Shown here: piece by piece, positions 16,827 to 22,616 of the stretch
Position numbering within the stretch: position 1 is the first letter of the stretch
Layout of the letters: the number at the start of each line of letters is the position of its first letter
From: a virus
DNA: 26,916 nt
Strand: one strand, 5' to 3'
Virus record (IMG/VR): IMGVR_UViG_3300026078_000079
Location: 1-26,916 of that record
Position numbers and translations under genes: made by a program
Notes under the pieces: generated by a model
What the model saw: only the letters and a program-made list of their open reading frames with translations
The model's database searches: none
What the model was told of the DNA's origin: nothing

Positions 16827-17184
16827 ATTGCAGCAATGTCATGGGCTTCATACGCATTGTGCCTTCGTCATTCTTCTTACCGCATTTCATTGACCAGCGC
16901 TCGCCATTCTCATCAATAGAAAATGTAAGCCCGCGTGCGATATATGGCTGCATTAGTTCAAGCGCCCAATCATTATTTATATTCTTCGCCGGAGGTCGGC
17001 TCATCAGTCTTGCGTCGTACTCCGGTTTAGGAATGACAATCTCCGGCTCGGGCTGCATGTTGGTTTGCTTCTGACGAATAGCATCAAGCAACTGCGTCTG
17101 GTCTTTCTTAAAGATATCATCGACGCCATAGCCCTGGGCGATAGCACGCAGTTCGGTTATGGATTTGGATTGGATGGAAGACAT
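16801..17184 (-). CDS. Small protein with Rho-N/SAP-like helical start (127 aa)
   Basis: Residues 5-40 (SITELRAIAQGYGVDDIFKK, then a QLLDAIRQ helix) resemble the helix-extension-helix folds of Rho-N or SAP-like domains, which often bind nucleic acid. The rest (EPEIVIPKPEYDARLMSRPP, and a compact C-terminal unit with WALELMQPYIARGLTFS and GERWSMKCGKK) is not recognised. It overlaps the large terminase start, so a packaging-related role is possible. It could be a DNA-recognition partner, but the better small-terminase candidate is at 18289-18549. The ribosome site is a weak GTAGGTAG. Confidence 0.55.
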   Translation of the reverse strand: MSSIQSKSITELRAIAQGYGVDDIFKKDQTQLLDAIRQKQTNMQPEPEIVIPKPEYDARLMSRPPAKNINNDWALELMQPYIARGLTFSIDENGERWSMKCGKKNDEGTMRMKPMTLLQCADRVISG

Positions 17185-17192
17185 ACAGCTAC

Positions 17193-17456
17193 CTACTTAA
17201 TTTGTTTCTTGGCCTTCCGCCAACCAAATTCAAGGCCAAACGCGCCAATGATTTTCTTGAAACGCGATTGCTCGTGTTCCAGAAGATCCACTAGACTCAT
17301 CCAATCTCGCTGAGACATTTCTTCCGCGCTCTTCTGCATCTTAGCATACTGATCGTGAATATAATTGCTCACGAAATCAGAAAGCATCCTAGCTTCCGGT
17401 TGCGTAATTTTCACATCACCTGCCTGCGCATAGAATGCATCGAGGATTTCCTGCAT
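17193..17456 (-). CDS. Hypothetical helical protein (87 aa)
   Basis: An 87-residue, mostly helical and basic-ended protein (ending FGWRKAKKQIK). Not recognised. Its ATG overlaps the preceding stop as TAATG and the next gene starts 8 nt after its stop, so it belongs to the packaging operon. The amphipathic helices (LSDFVSNYIHDQYAKMQKSA) suggest an oligomer or a DNA-associated protein, but there is no known motif. Confidence 0.5.
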   Translation of the reverse strand: MQEILDAFYAQAGDVKITQPEARMLSDFVSNYIHDQYAKMQKSAEEMSQRDWMSLVDLLEHEQSRFKKIIGAFGLEFGWRKAKKQIK

Positions 17457-17938
17457 TACGCCAACACAACATTCGTGTACGCATTCGGGCCAGTTGCCGC
17501 GCCACCCTCAAAATGCTCTTTAGGCATGCCACGCAACGCACGCGGCCCCTTGGCAACTTCAGACGCCTTGAACTTAATCAGAGATAACGGCATCCATAGC
17601 GTGCCACTATCCTCACGCAAGATTCGCCCAGCATCATTAACAAACATAAACCGCCAGCTAATGTCATCATACTTATCATGCAAGCGAGTCTGTCCTGCTT
17701 TGATTTTCGCAATCGCTTCCTGGATCTGCTCGGGCGAGCAATACTCAACTACCTTTTCCACTGCATCCTCACTCACCACTTCAGGAACATGCGGTGCAGG
17801 CTGCGTAACCTTATTCATGATATTCTCCACCACTGTTTTATCAGCTTGCTTGTGATGTGTGCGGACGCCAACTTGAATTGCGAGCTTATCCAAAGACGCG
17901 CGATCCATCGTATGCAGTTGATTCAGATCAATACTCAT
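17456..17938 (-). CDS. Hypothetical protein in the packaging operon (160 aa)
   Basis: A 160-residue protein with no recognised domain. The N-terminal part (DLNQLHTMDRASLDKLAIQV) looks like a short helical hairpin similar to the Rho-N/SAP-like start of the neighbour at 16801-17184. The middle has EKVVEYCSPEQIQEAIAKIK, and the C-terminal half is beta-rich with WRFMFVNDAGRILREDSG. I chose ATG at 17938 because GGGAG stands 8 nt before it and the upstream stop is one base away; the frame stays open to an ATG at 17962, which lacks a ribosome site. Confidence 0.5.
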   Translation of the reverse strand: MSIDLNQLHTMDRASLDKLAIQVGVRTHHKQADKTVVENIMNKVTQPAPHVPEVVSEDAVEKVVEYCSPEQIQEAIAKIKAGQTRLHDKYDDISWRFMFVNDAGRILREDSGTLWMPLSLIKFKASEVAKGPRALRGMPKEHFEGGAATGPNAYTNVVLA

Positions 17939-17939
17939 A

Positions 17940-18263
17940 CTATGCGCTCCCAACAGTTGCATCCGCTAACTTGGGATATTTCGCATTATGCTGTTCAATG
18001 AAGAATTGGAGTTCGTTAATCAGGTCCTCAGCAGCAGAGATTGGATCTTCCAGCAGCGTTAGAATTTTAGCAAAGCGATCCGTGATGTCACCAAGATCCT
18101 GCTCAGCCACATAAGCATAGTCGCCAAGTTCTTTTGCGTATTCCAGCAAGTTTGGCAGCCCCAGCACTTCAATCACGCCCGACTTGCTGGCGTCAAGTGC
18201 CTGAGCAACTGCCCAGCCATTCAGTTGCGAACGATAATTCTTAAATGCACCATTGTAGCTCAT
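17940..18263 (-). CDS. Hypothetical helical protein (107 aa)
   Basis: The 107 residues are predicted mostly helical, with an acidic centre (KELGDYAYVAEQDLGD, then an IL-TLLEDPISAAEDLINELQ helix). Not recognised. Its start ATG is preceded by AGGGGGACTAC, a good ribosome site. It is followed after one base by the next gene. No membrane segment or catalytic motif is seen. It lies between the putative small and large terminase genes. Confidence 0.5.
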   Translation of the reverse strand: MSYNGAFKNYRSQLNGWAVAQALDASKSGVIEVLGLPNLLEYAKELGDYAYVAEQDLGDITDRFAKILTLLEDPISAAEDLINELQFFIEQHNAKYPKLADATVGSA

Positions 18264-18288
18264 GTAGTCCCCCTAGACTATTTACAGG

Positions 18289-18549
18289 TTATTTGTGTGA
18301 ATTAATGTATTGCTCCAGCAATTGCTTGTCAAGCTCGGATAATTCTTTCGTTGTTTGGATTGCGCCACCGTCTTTGCCGGTAAGTTCGGATCGGTTCAGA
18401 TCCGGCACGGTTTTGGAAAGGAACAGCTTGGCTGCATTGATCTGGCTGGGCGTCATTTCGATTTCGCCATTGGCATGTTTCAGCACACGGGCCATAAGGC
18501 TGCCGATCTTATGTTTATTGCGCCACGTAGGCTCTTCAATATTCGCCAT
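18289..18549 (-). CDS. Putative terminase small subunit
   Basis: The 86-residue protein has the motif ARVLKHANGEIEMTPSQINA followed by AKLFLSKTVPDLNRSELTG. I associate this pattern with short phage proteins annotated as terminase small subunits, where the MTPSQ segment begins a DNA-binding helix-turn-helix. It would recognise the packaging site and recruit the large subunit. It is shorter than P22 gp3 (162 aa). Four small genes separate it from the large subunit, which is unusual. There is no clear ribosome site, and the start lies 4 nt after the HNH gene stop, so expression may depend on coupling. Assignment is moderate. Confidence 0.5.
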   Translation of the reverse strand: MANIEEPTWRNKHKIGSLMARVLKHANGEIEMTPSQINAAKLFLSKTVPDLNRSELTGKDGGAIQTTKELSELDKQLLEQYINSHK

Positions 18550-18553
18550 GATT

Positions 18554-19081
18554 TTACTTAATTAATCGGGGAAAGTTACCTTTTGCAAGAGTCTCCCCAG
18601 ATGACTCTTGAGGGTTGCACATTATATTCAATATGTCTTGGGAGCTGTAACCACGATTGCTGAGATTTATAATTAAATTAATATCTTCTATAATTATGCT
18701 ATTTACTCGTGACGTATTGGCCAATCTGCTTATCCACCTGCAATTACCGGGATTATAGCCACGATTTGGATTAATTCTATCCAAATGCATGCCAATTTGG
18801 AATCCATTTGATTCTGCCCATTTTTTAAAGGAGATGTAGTCACTCCATTCCTCGCAAACCTTTATACCTTTTCTAATATATGAGGGTGATTTTTTGGTTC
18901 TCCCAATCATATCCTTCCAATGATAATAAAGTTTCTCAGAACCGCGTCCGTCGCAATTCCCATTCTCGTATCGTTTCTTCACGGCGAGGAGCGCGGCGCA
19001 ACCCCTACATGTGGCGTTTATGCTTCTTTTTTCTTTTACCAATTTTTCCCTACCGCACTGAGGACAGAAGCACGCGTACAT
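18554..19081 (-). CDS. HNH-type (homing-like) endonuclease
   Basis: A 175-residue protein. It opens with a zinc-ribbon (C6-x2-C9 and C25-x2-C28), followed by a WKDMIGRTKKSPSYIRKG segment and KVCEEWSDYISFKKWAE. The active-site region is MHLDRINPNRGYNPGNCRW (residues 98-116), the pattern of free-standing phage HNH enzymes. The last 50 residues include a helix-turn-helix-like stretch (NLSNRGYSSQDILNIMC) that may bind DNA. It probably nicks or cuts DNA and may spread as a homing gene. It is more A/T-rich than its neighbours, lacks a clear ribosome site, and lies directly upstream of the putative small terminase. Confidence 0.7.
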   Translation of the reverse strand: MYACFCPQCGREKLVKEKRSINATCRGCAALLAVKKRYENGNCDGRGSEKLYYHWKDMIGRTKKSPSYIRKGIKVCEEWSDYISFKKWAESNGFQIGMHLDRINPNRGYNPGNCRWISRLANTSRVNSIIIEDINLIINLSNRGYSSQDILNIMCNPQESSGETLAKGNFPRLIK

Positions 19082-19085
19082 AATT

Positions 19086-19265
19086 TTAATACTTCTTTGA
19101 TTTCGGCATTTTTACTTTAAGAAGATTTGGATTGTCTTTCTTTGCCTGCTTACTCGATGCCCTCGTCGCACTGGCCAAAATCGCACCCGCATTCTTCATC
19201 GGGATACCCTCTTTCTTTGAAATTGACTGCTGTACGTTGCTAAAACCTTTTGGACCCTTAGCCAT
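19086..19265 (-). CDS. Small basic protein (59 aa)
   Basis: An intact 59-residue frame, short enough to be missed by length cut-offs. It starts with ATG (MAKGPKGFSNVQQSISKKEG) behind AGAGGA and ends with a Lys-rich tail (VKMPKSKKY). The middle IPMKNAGAILASATRAS segment is a helix-like motif I have seen in small phage proteins of unknown function. At about one quarter Lys/Arg it may bind nucleic acid. It begins one base after the stop of the 57 aa gene and is followed by the HNH gene. I consider it real because of the ribosome site, the composition and the tight packing. Confidence 0.6.
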   Translation of the reverse strand: MAKGPKGFSNVQQSISKKEGIPMKNAGAILASATRASSKQAKKDNPNLLKVKMPKSKKY

Positions 19266-19266
19266 A

Positions 19267-19440
19267 TCAATCCTCTAACCCATGTGAAAATTCATCAATC
19301 GTAATTACCGGAAACGCATGTCTGTAATTGTCCAACACGTCTCCGTCATCCGTCGCATATTCCCAATTCTCTGCCATAATTGTCTTTTTGGCAAGCGTTC
19401 TTTTTTTACCGTCCAGGGGTGTGTCGTATTTTACGATCAT
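19267..19440 (-). CDS. Small acidic-ended protein (57 aa), first gene of the late operon
   Basis: A 57-residue frame beginning MIVKYDTPLDGKKRTLAKKT and ending in the acidic TIDEFSHGLED. Not recognised, but strong base packing with the next gene (TGA one base before ATG) and natural composition argue that it is coding. There is no ribosome site in front of ATG 19440. Instead a good -10 box ends 7 nt upstream, so the message may be leaderless, or a downstream ATG (residue 22) may be used. It is the first gene after the 299-nt gap behind the primase-helicase gene. Confidence 0.5.
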   Translation of the reverse strand: MIVKYDTPLDGKKRTLAKKTIMAENWEYATDDGDVLDNYRHAFPVITIDEFSHGLED

Positions 19441-19447
19441 GGGATGG

Positions 19448-19475
19448 ATTATACGGGATTGGATTTGGAATGCAA
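19448..19475 (-). promoter_or_regulatory. Candidate late promoter, leaderless-looking
   Basis: On the minus strand a perfect TATAAT (19453-19448), preceded by TTGCAT (three of six) at a 16-nt spacing. The A of ATG 19440 is 8 nt past the -10, so transcription would start at or next to the start codon. It is well placed to drive the whole leftward virion module. Confidence 0.5.
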
Positions 19476-19508
19476 GAACCTAAAAAACGACCCTCAAAAA
19501 GTCTACAT

Positions 19509-19553
19509 AGCCCATCGGGACCAGCGCTTCAGTGCTGAAGCCCTTGATGGGCT
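19509..19553. other. Long interrupted stem-loop in the non-coding gap
   Basis: Outer arms AGCCCATC (19509-19516) and GATGGGCT (19546-19553) pair perfectly over 8 bp. Inside, GCTTCA (19526-19531) pairs with TGAAGC (19536-19541) around a GTGC loop. On the minus strand a T-run follows about 9 nt after the outer stem, too far for a standard terminator. It could end the primase transcript, regulate the late leader, or be a bacterial-type palindromic repeat. Confidence 0.55.
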
Positions 19554-19583
19554 TAGCATGTCGGCGCGCATTTTGCAAGCACT

Positions 19584-19611
19584 ATTTTACTAAATAAATA
19601 CAAAAAGTTAA
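19584..19611 (-). promoter_or_regulatory. Second candidate leftward promoter
   Basis: On the minus strand TTAACT (four of six), a 16-nt spacer rich in T, and TAAAAT (five of six). It is upstream of the hairpin 19509-19553, so a transcript from here would include that structure in its leader. The A/T-rich setting makes chance matches likely. Confidence 0.3.
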
Positions 19612-19739
19612 AGATGTGCGCCAGTAAATTTGCAGCAATATATAAGGCAAAAACTAAGCACTAGCGATTACAATAGGTTGCGACGCGCAAAGTTGCGTGC
19701 GCCGAATTATGCATAAGAAATGCACAGTTAGATATTAGC

Positions 19740-21614
19740 TTATATGAGTATGTTTCCGGTATCTTCATCGAGCCATATAATGTGACTCATTTGAGCCAAC
19801 ATCACACCGAGCATTTCTTGAATGCTTCGGCTTCTGGGTAGTCCGTATTTATGCTCGTAGAGCTTCGAGAAGCCTGCTGTGGTATGGTATACGTTCCGGC
19901 TTGCGTCGTCTCTTAGGCGCTCTAAGATCGTGTCCATGCGCTTCTGACGGTCAACGCGGTGCTTGCTGCCGCTTTCTTCCATCTTCTTGACGGCCCGGCT
20001 TTGTTCGTCGGCTACTTCTACCCATTTGCCATAATCTTTGTCTACGCGCTTATTTGGGATGCGCTCGCCGTTACGGACCTCGTAAGTTAGTACACATTCG
20101 CTGATTTCCTCGTCGGTGCGGTACATGAGCATTCCGGTTGTGTAGTAACGTCTTAGACTGGATGCGCCGCTGAACATCTGGAAGGGATCTTTAAATAGTT
20201 CGTCCTTAGCGATTTTCTTGGTGTGGTGGACCAAGATAAAGGCTGTGTGCGGTGCAGCATATTCACGCAGGGCCTCTACGCGGGATTTTAAGAACGTCAT
20301 CATTTGAGCGTTGTCATTCTCGCTCTCCTGGTCATATATGTTGCTGATGGGGTCGATGGCGATGATATCGGGCGGCCCATATTTAAAGCAATGCGCAATG
20401 GTGTTGCCGACCCTTGAAACGCCATCTTCATCCAGTAACATGCGCAGCTGGGGCGTGATGATGAGGTTTTTAGAGCATTGGGCGTATTCTTTCTCGCTGA
20501 GGTCAATAGCCTGAACGCGCTCCCTTAGATAATCATATTGTATCTCTGCCTGCATGTAGAATATGCGCAATGGGCGTCCGGGTATCATGCCGAGGAATTC
20601 AGAACCAGCAGCCATTTTAGCCATCCAGCTTAGTAGGAAATCTGATTTGCCGACTTTGGGTGCGCCACCGAACACTAGCATTCCTGCGTTGGTTAGGATG
20701 CGTGGAGCGATTAAATCATCGGGAATGGGCGTCCGGTCATGATTTAAATGGTCAAAGCTGAAATGAGGTATGATGTTGAAGAAATAGCCGTAAATATCTT
20801 TACCGGCACAGAAGATATCGTTAAAATCGCCAGGAGTTTCTGGAATAACGTAAGGAATTCCTAGTTCTGTATTGATGCGCTTAGCGATTTTGTTACCGGA
20901 TTCGGATTTTCCTGTGTCATTATCCGCTGCTACAAGCAAATGCTTCCAATGCAAATCTTTTAGAATGCGGCAGACTGTGAGCATATTGCTATCACCGCCG
21001 CAAATAACTACGCACAGGCCCGTTGCCTCATGGATGCTGGCTCCGGTAGCGTAGCCGCTTGTGACGACGATTCTCCTGCGGTCACCTTCGATTAGATGAA
21101 AACATCCTCCAGCGCGTCCGGAACGGAATAATTTGGGTGAAACACTGATATTTTGGAAATTCCAGAATTTGCCGCTGACATCGCGCATGGGCATATAGGC
21201 AATGCCTTGCGTGTCTATTTTAATGCCGAAAGCGCCGACCTTCTTTTTTTCCAGATATTCACAGTGCGTCGTTGATTCTTCGATGGCATCCCAAACGCGC
21301 AAATTAAATATAGCATGCTGATCGCGTTCGGCTTCAATGCGATGTGCTGCCTCAAGTTTACGCGCCTCAATCTCGCGGCGTTCGTCGGGTGTTATTTTAT
21401 GCGTGACTAATTCTGCATCTGCCCAATATTCATAATCACCATTCTTGCGCCAGTCACCATAGACGCCCCTGCCAGTTTCAAATTGAATAGCCCAGCACGG
21501 CTTGTCATGCCTACTGTCTGAATGCGCGAAGCGATAGATTCTACCGTCAGCCGGAATAGGCCGATCAATAATAAACCCATGCCCTCGCAGGAAATCCTCG
21601 AAGGCTGCTGACAT
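19740..21614 (-). CDS. Primase-helicase (Toprim plus RecA-like helicase), Toprim Glu missing
   Basis: A 624-residue protein. A short N-terminal domain contains WAIQFETGRGVYGDWR. Residues about 180-260 are a Toprim domain (RIVVTSGYATGASIHEATG, then LLVAADNDTG). Residues 310-520 are a RecA-like helicase with Walker A FGGAPKVGKSDF, Walker B DIIAIDPISN (Asp421), and FILVHHTKK. Such proteins prime and unwind phage DNA. The usual Toprim catalytic Glu (normally EGYAT) is Ser186 here, while the DxD Asp residues are kept. The C-terminal region (TAGFSKLYEHKYGL) looks like a winged-helix unit. It follows the ribbon-helix-helix-like gene by 3 nt, so both probably share one leftward promoter. Confidence 0.8.
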   Translation of the reverse strand: MSAAFEDFLRGHGFIIDRPIPADGRIYRFAHSDSRHDKPCWAIQFETGRGVYGDWRKNGDYEYWADAELVTHKITPDERREIEARKLEAAHRIEAERDQHAIFNLRVWDAIEESTTHCEYLEKKKVGAFGIKIDTQGIAYMPMRDVSGKFWNFQNISVSPKLFRSGRAGGCFHLIEGDRRRIVVTSGYATGASIHEATGLCVVICGGDSNMLTVCRILKDLHWKHLLVAADNDTGKSESGNKIAKRINTELGIPYVIPETPGDFNDIFCAGKDIYGYFFNIIPHFSFDHLNHDRTPIPDDLIAPRILTNAGMLVFGGAPKVGKSDFLLSWMAKMAAGSEFLGMIPGRPLRIFYMQAEIQYDYLRERVQAIDLSEKEYAQCSKNLIITPQLRMLLDEDGVSRVGNTIAHCFKYGPPDIIAIDPISNIYDQESENDNAQMMTFLKSRVEALREYAAPHTAFILVHHTKKIAKDELFKDPFQMFSGASSLRRYYTTGMLMYRTDEEISECVLTYEVRNGERIPNKRVDKDYGKWVEVADEQSRAVKKMEESGSKHRVDRQKRMDTILERLRDDASRNVYHTTAGFSKLYEHKYGLPRSRSIQEMLGVMLAQMSHIIWLDEDTGNILI

Positions 21615-21617
21615 GGG

Positions 21618-21815
21618 CTACTTCTTCATGAGATTGCGGATTACAGAGCGCATATATTCATGCGGCATAAGTCCAAGGGATTCACATTTGTGGTATATGA
21701 AGTCCGACATTTCTTCATCGGCACAGGTGAAATAAAACCGAATGTTAGGCCCGCTTGTTGGCTGCGGAGGCGGAAGGGTTGTTTTTCTCTTGCGGTAATT
21801 TTTTGGCCCCTTCAT
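21618..21815 (-). CDS. Ribbon-helix-helix-like DNA-binding regulator (65 aa)
   Basis: The 65 residues have a basic start (MKGPKNYRKRKTTLPPPQP), then a beta strand (PNIRFYFTC) and two helices (DEEMSDFIYHKCESLG and MPHEYMRSVIRNLMKK). This strand-helix-helix order fits Arc/MetJ-type dimeric repressors, though I cannot prove it. The ribosome site AGGAGGG is strong. It is the first leftward gene of the divergent region, whose iterated 9-bp sequences overlap its own promoter, so autoregulation and control of the primase-helicase gene are likely. It could also be a non-repressor replication accessory protein. Confidence 0.55.
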   Translation of the reverse strand: MKGPKNYRKRKTTLPPPQPTSGPNIRFYFTCADEEMSDFIYHKCESLGLMPHEYMRSVIRNLMKK

Positions 21816-21835
21816 ATTCCCTCCTATAAGGTGTG

Positions 21836-21862
21836 TCGCACTAATCGCACCGATTGCACGTC
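21836..21862. repeat. Three 9-bp tandem units, operator-like
   Basis: Units TCGCACTAA, TCGCACCGA and TTGCACGTC share a core yGCAC at exact 9-nt steps (GCAC at 21838, 21847 and 21856). AATCG-CAC-CGATT (21843-21855) is also a perfect 5-bp dyad. The units cover the -10 region of the leftward promoter and could bind the adjacent ribbon-helix-helix-like protein. Confidence 0.45.
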
Positions 21863-21869
21863 ATGTCAA
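21841..21869 (-). promoter_or_regulatory. Candidate leftward promoter for the regulator and primase-helicase
   Basis: A perfect TTGACA (21869-21864) lies 17 nt before GATTAG (21846-21841), which matches only three of six -10 bases. The good -35 and poor -10 may reflect regulation. The 9-bp iterated units span spacer and -10. Confidence 0.35.
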
Positions 21870-21892
21870 TAAAATAATGTTCCCAATAAAAA

Positions 21893-21906
21893 TTACACTA
21901 CTGTAA
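21893..21906. promoter_or_regulatory. Operator-like palindrome between the divergent promoters
   Basis: TTACA-CTAC-TGTAA, perfect 5-bp arms with a 4-nt centre, midway between the leftward -35 and the rightward -35. It is a candidate binding site for a dimeric regulator of either transcript. Confidence 0.35.
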
Positions 21907-21914
21907 AATAGTTG

Positions 21915-21943
21915 TTGACCCATTCCATTGCGTGGGGTAAAAG
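21915..21943 (+). promoter_or_regulatory. Candidate rightward early promoter
   Basis: TTGACC (five of six) with 17 nt to TAAAAG (four of six). Start of transcription would be about 30 nt before ATG 21980. A CATTCC/GGAATG inverted repeat (21921-21926 and 21947-21952) straddles the -10. The leader carries the AACTGATGGAG motif shared with other early genes. Confidence 0.45.
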
Positions 21944-21979
21944 GTGGGAATGAGATGAGTTTAACTGATGGAGATTATG

Positions 21980-22315
21980 ATGTTCGGATTATTTGGAATC
22001 AGTAAAGAAATAAAGGAAATGAACGCACAAACCATGAAAATGGTATCTGCACATAACGCGAAAATAGATGCTAAGGAGATTGAATACGAAGCTGCTCAAT
22101 CACTCGATGTGGAACCTTCTGTGAAGGGGAATAAAGTTATTTATTACGATCCTGAGGCAGTGGAGCACGGGACTAGACGCGCCGGAAACGGCATGATTTT
22201 CTGTTTCGGTAGCGTAGATATTCGCGGTAACAAAAAGATATTCAAAAATCAATTCGGGAAAACCGAAAGAATAGAGATTTTTAAGCCGTTTTCGCTTCGA
22301 CTAGCTTGCGCATAA
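21980..22315 (+). CDS. Hypothetical early protein (111 aa)
   Basis: A 111-residue protein with a short hydrophobic start (MFGLFGISKEIKE), a helical charged stretch to about residue 40, and a beta-rich C-terminal half (NKVIYYDPEAVEHGTRR, FGSVDIRGNKKIFKN). Not recognised. The frame is open from an ATG at 21968, but the GGAG at 21970-21973 can serve only a later start, and ATG 21980 has ideal spacing (6 nt). It is the first rightward gene behind the divergent control region. Confidence 0.55.
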   Translation: MFGLFGISKEIKEMNAQTMKMVSAHNAKIDAKEIEYEAAQSLDVEPSVKGNKVIYYDPEAVEHGTRRAGNGMIFCFGSVDIRGNKKIFKNQFGKTERIEIFKPFSLRLACA

Positions 22316-22338
22316 CACCAACTGATGGAGATTTAGAG

Positions 22339-22614
22339 ATGACCACCGAAACTGAATACACGCCGACGCCTTTTTGTGAAAACACTGGCGTTTTGATTAA
22401 TGCCTCAGAATGTTTGGCCCACCGGACCATAGGCGGCATTGGTTTTGAGCGGCTAGCAGACCAGCAAGCATTGATTGATGATTTGGTTGAGGCTTTGGAG
22501 GAGATAGAACGCTTTATCAGTTTCGGCGAAAATCTGCCAACTGCGGCTAATTTTAAACGGATAGGTCGAAAGGCTCGCGATGCACTCTCAAAAGCCCGTG
22601 GCGAAGGAGAATGA
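22339..22614 (+). CDS. Hypothetical early protein with helical C-terminus (91 aa)
   Basis: A 91-residue protein. The first third has no obvious fold (MTTETEYTPTPFCENTGVLI). Residues 45-91 are one long acidic-to-basic helical region (LIDDLVEALEEIERFISFGE, then AANFKRIGRKARDALSKARG), a C-terminal pattern common in small phage early proteins. I chose ATG 22339 over the upstream frame start at 22306 because GGAG lies 8 nt before it, in the same 14-base leader (AACTGATGGAGATT) found before the previous gene. Its stop overlaps ATGA at 22611. Confidence 0.55.
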   Translation: MTTETEYTPTPFCENTGVLINASECLAHRTIGGIGFERLADQQALIDDLVEALEEIERFISFGENLPTAANFKRIGRKARDALSKARGEGE

Positions 22615-22616
22615 TT

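Larger units (their letters stand above)
19441..19739. other. 299-nt non-coding region between replication and virion modules
   Basis: No convincing gene on either strand. It contains the interrupted hairpin at 19509-19553, two candidate minus-strand promoters (19448-19475 and 19584-19611), A/T-rich blocks around 19580-19660, and a short GC-rich hairpin at 19684-19699 (CGCGCA, loop AAGT, TGCGTG with one G-T pair). The plus-strand frame covering 19318-19593 crosses the small genes and looks like a shadow. A replication origin is possible from its position next to the primase-helicase but is unproven. Confidence 0.5.

Noticed and set aside
16715-17074. 119-residue plus-strand frame across the terminase start
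   Set aside because: Antisense to two minus-strand genes, no ribosome site, and no features.
19509-19553. Standard intrinsic terminator of the primase-helicase transcript
   Set aside because: The T-rich stretch begins about 9 nt after the stem, too far for a typical terminator. Kept only as an unexplained structure.
19318-19593. 91-residue plus-strand frame in the gap
   Set aside because: It crosses the 57 aa gene on the other strand and the hairpin, has no ribosome site, and the product lacks recognisable features.
19684-19699. Iterons of a replication origin in the gap next to the primase-helicase
   Set aside because: Only one short GC-rich hairpin and two loosely similar TTGCG blocks are present. 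There is no convincing set of repeats.
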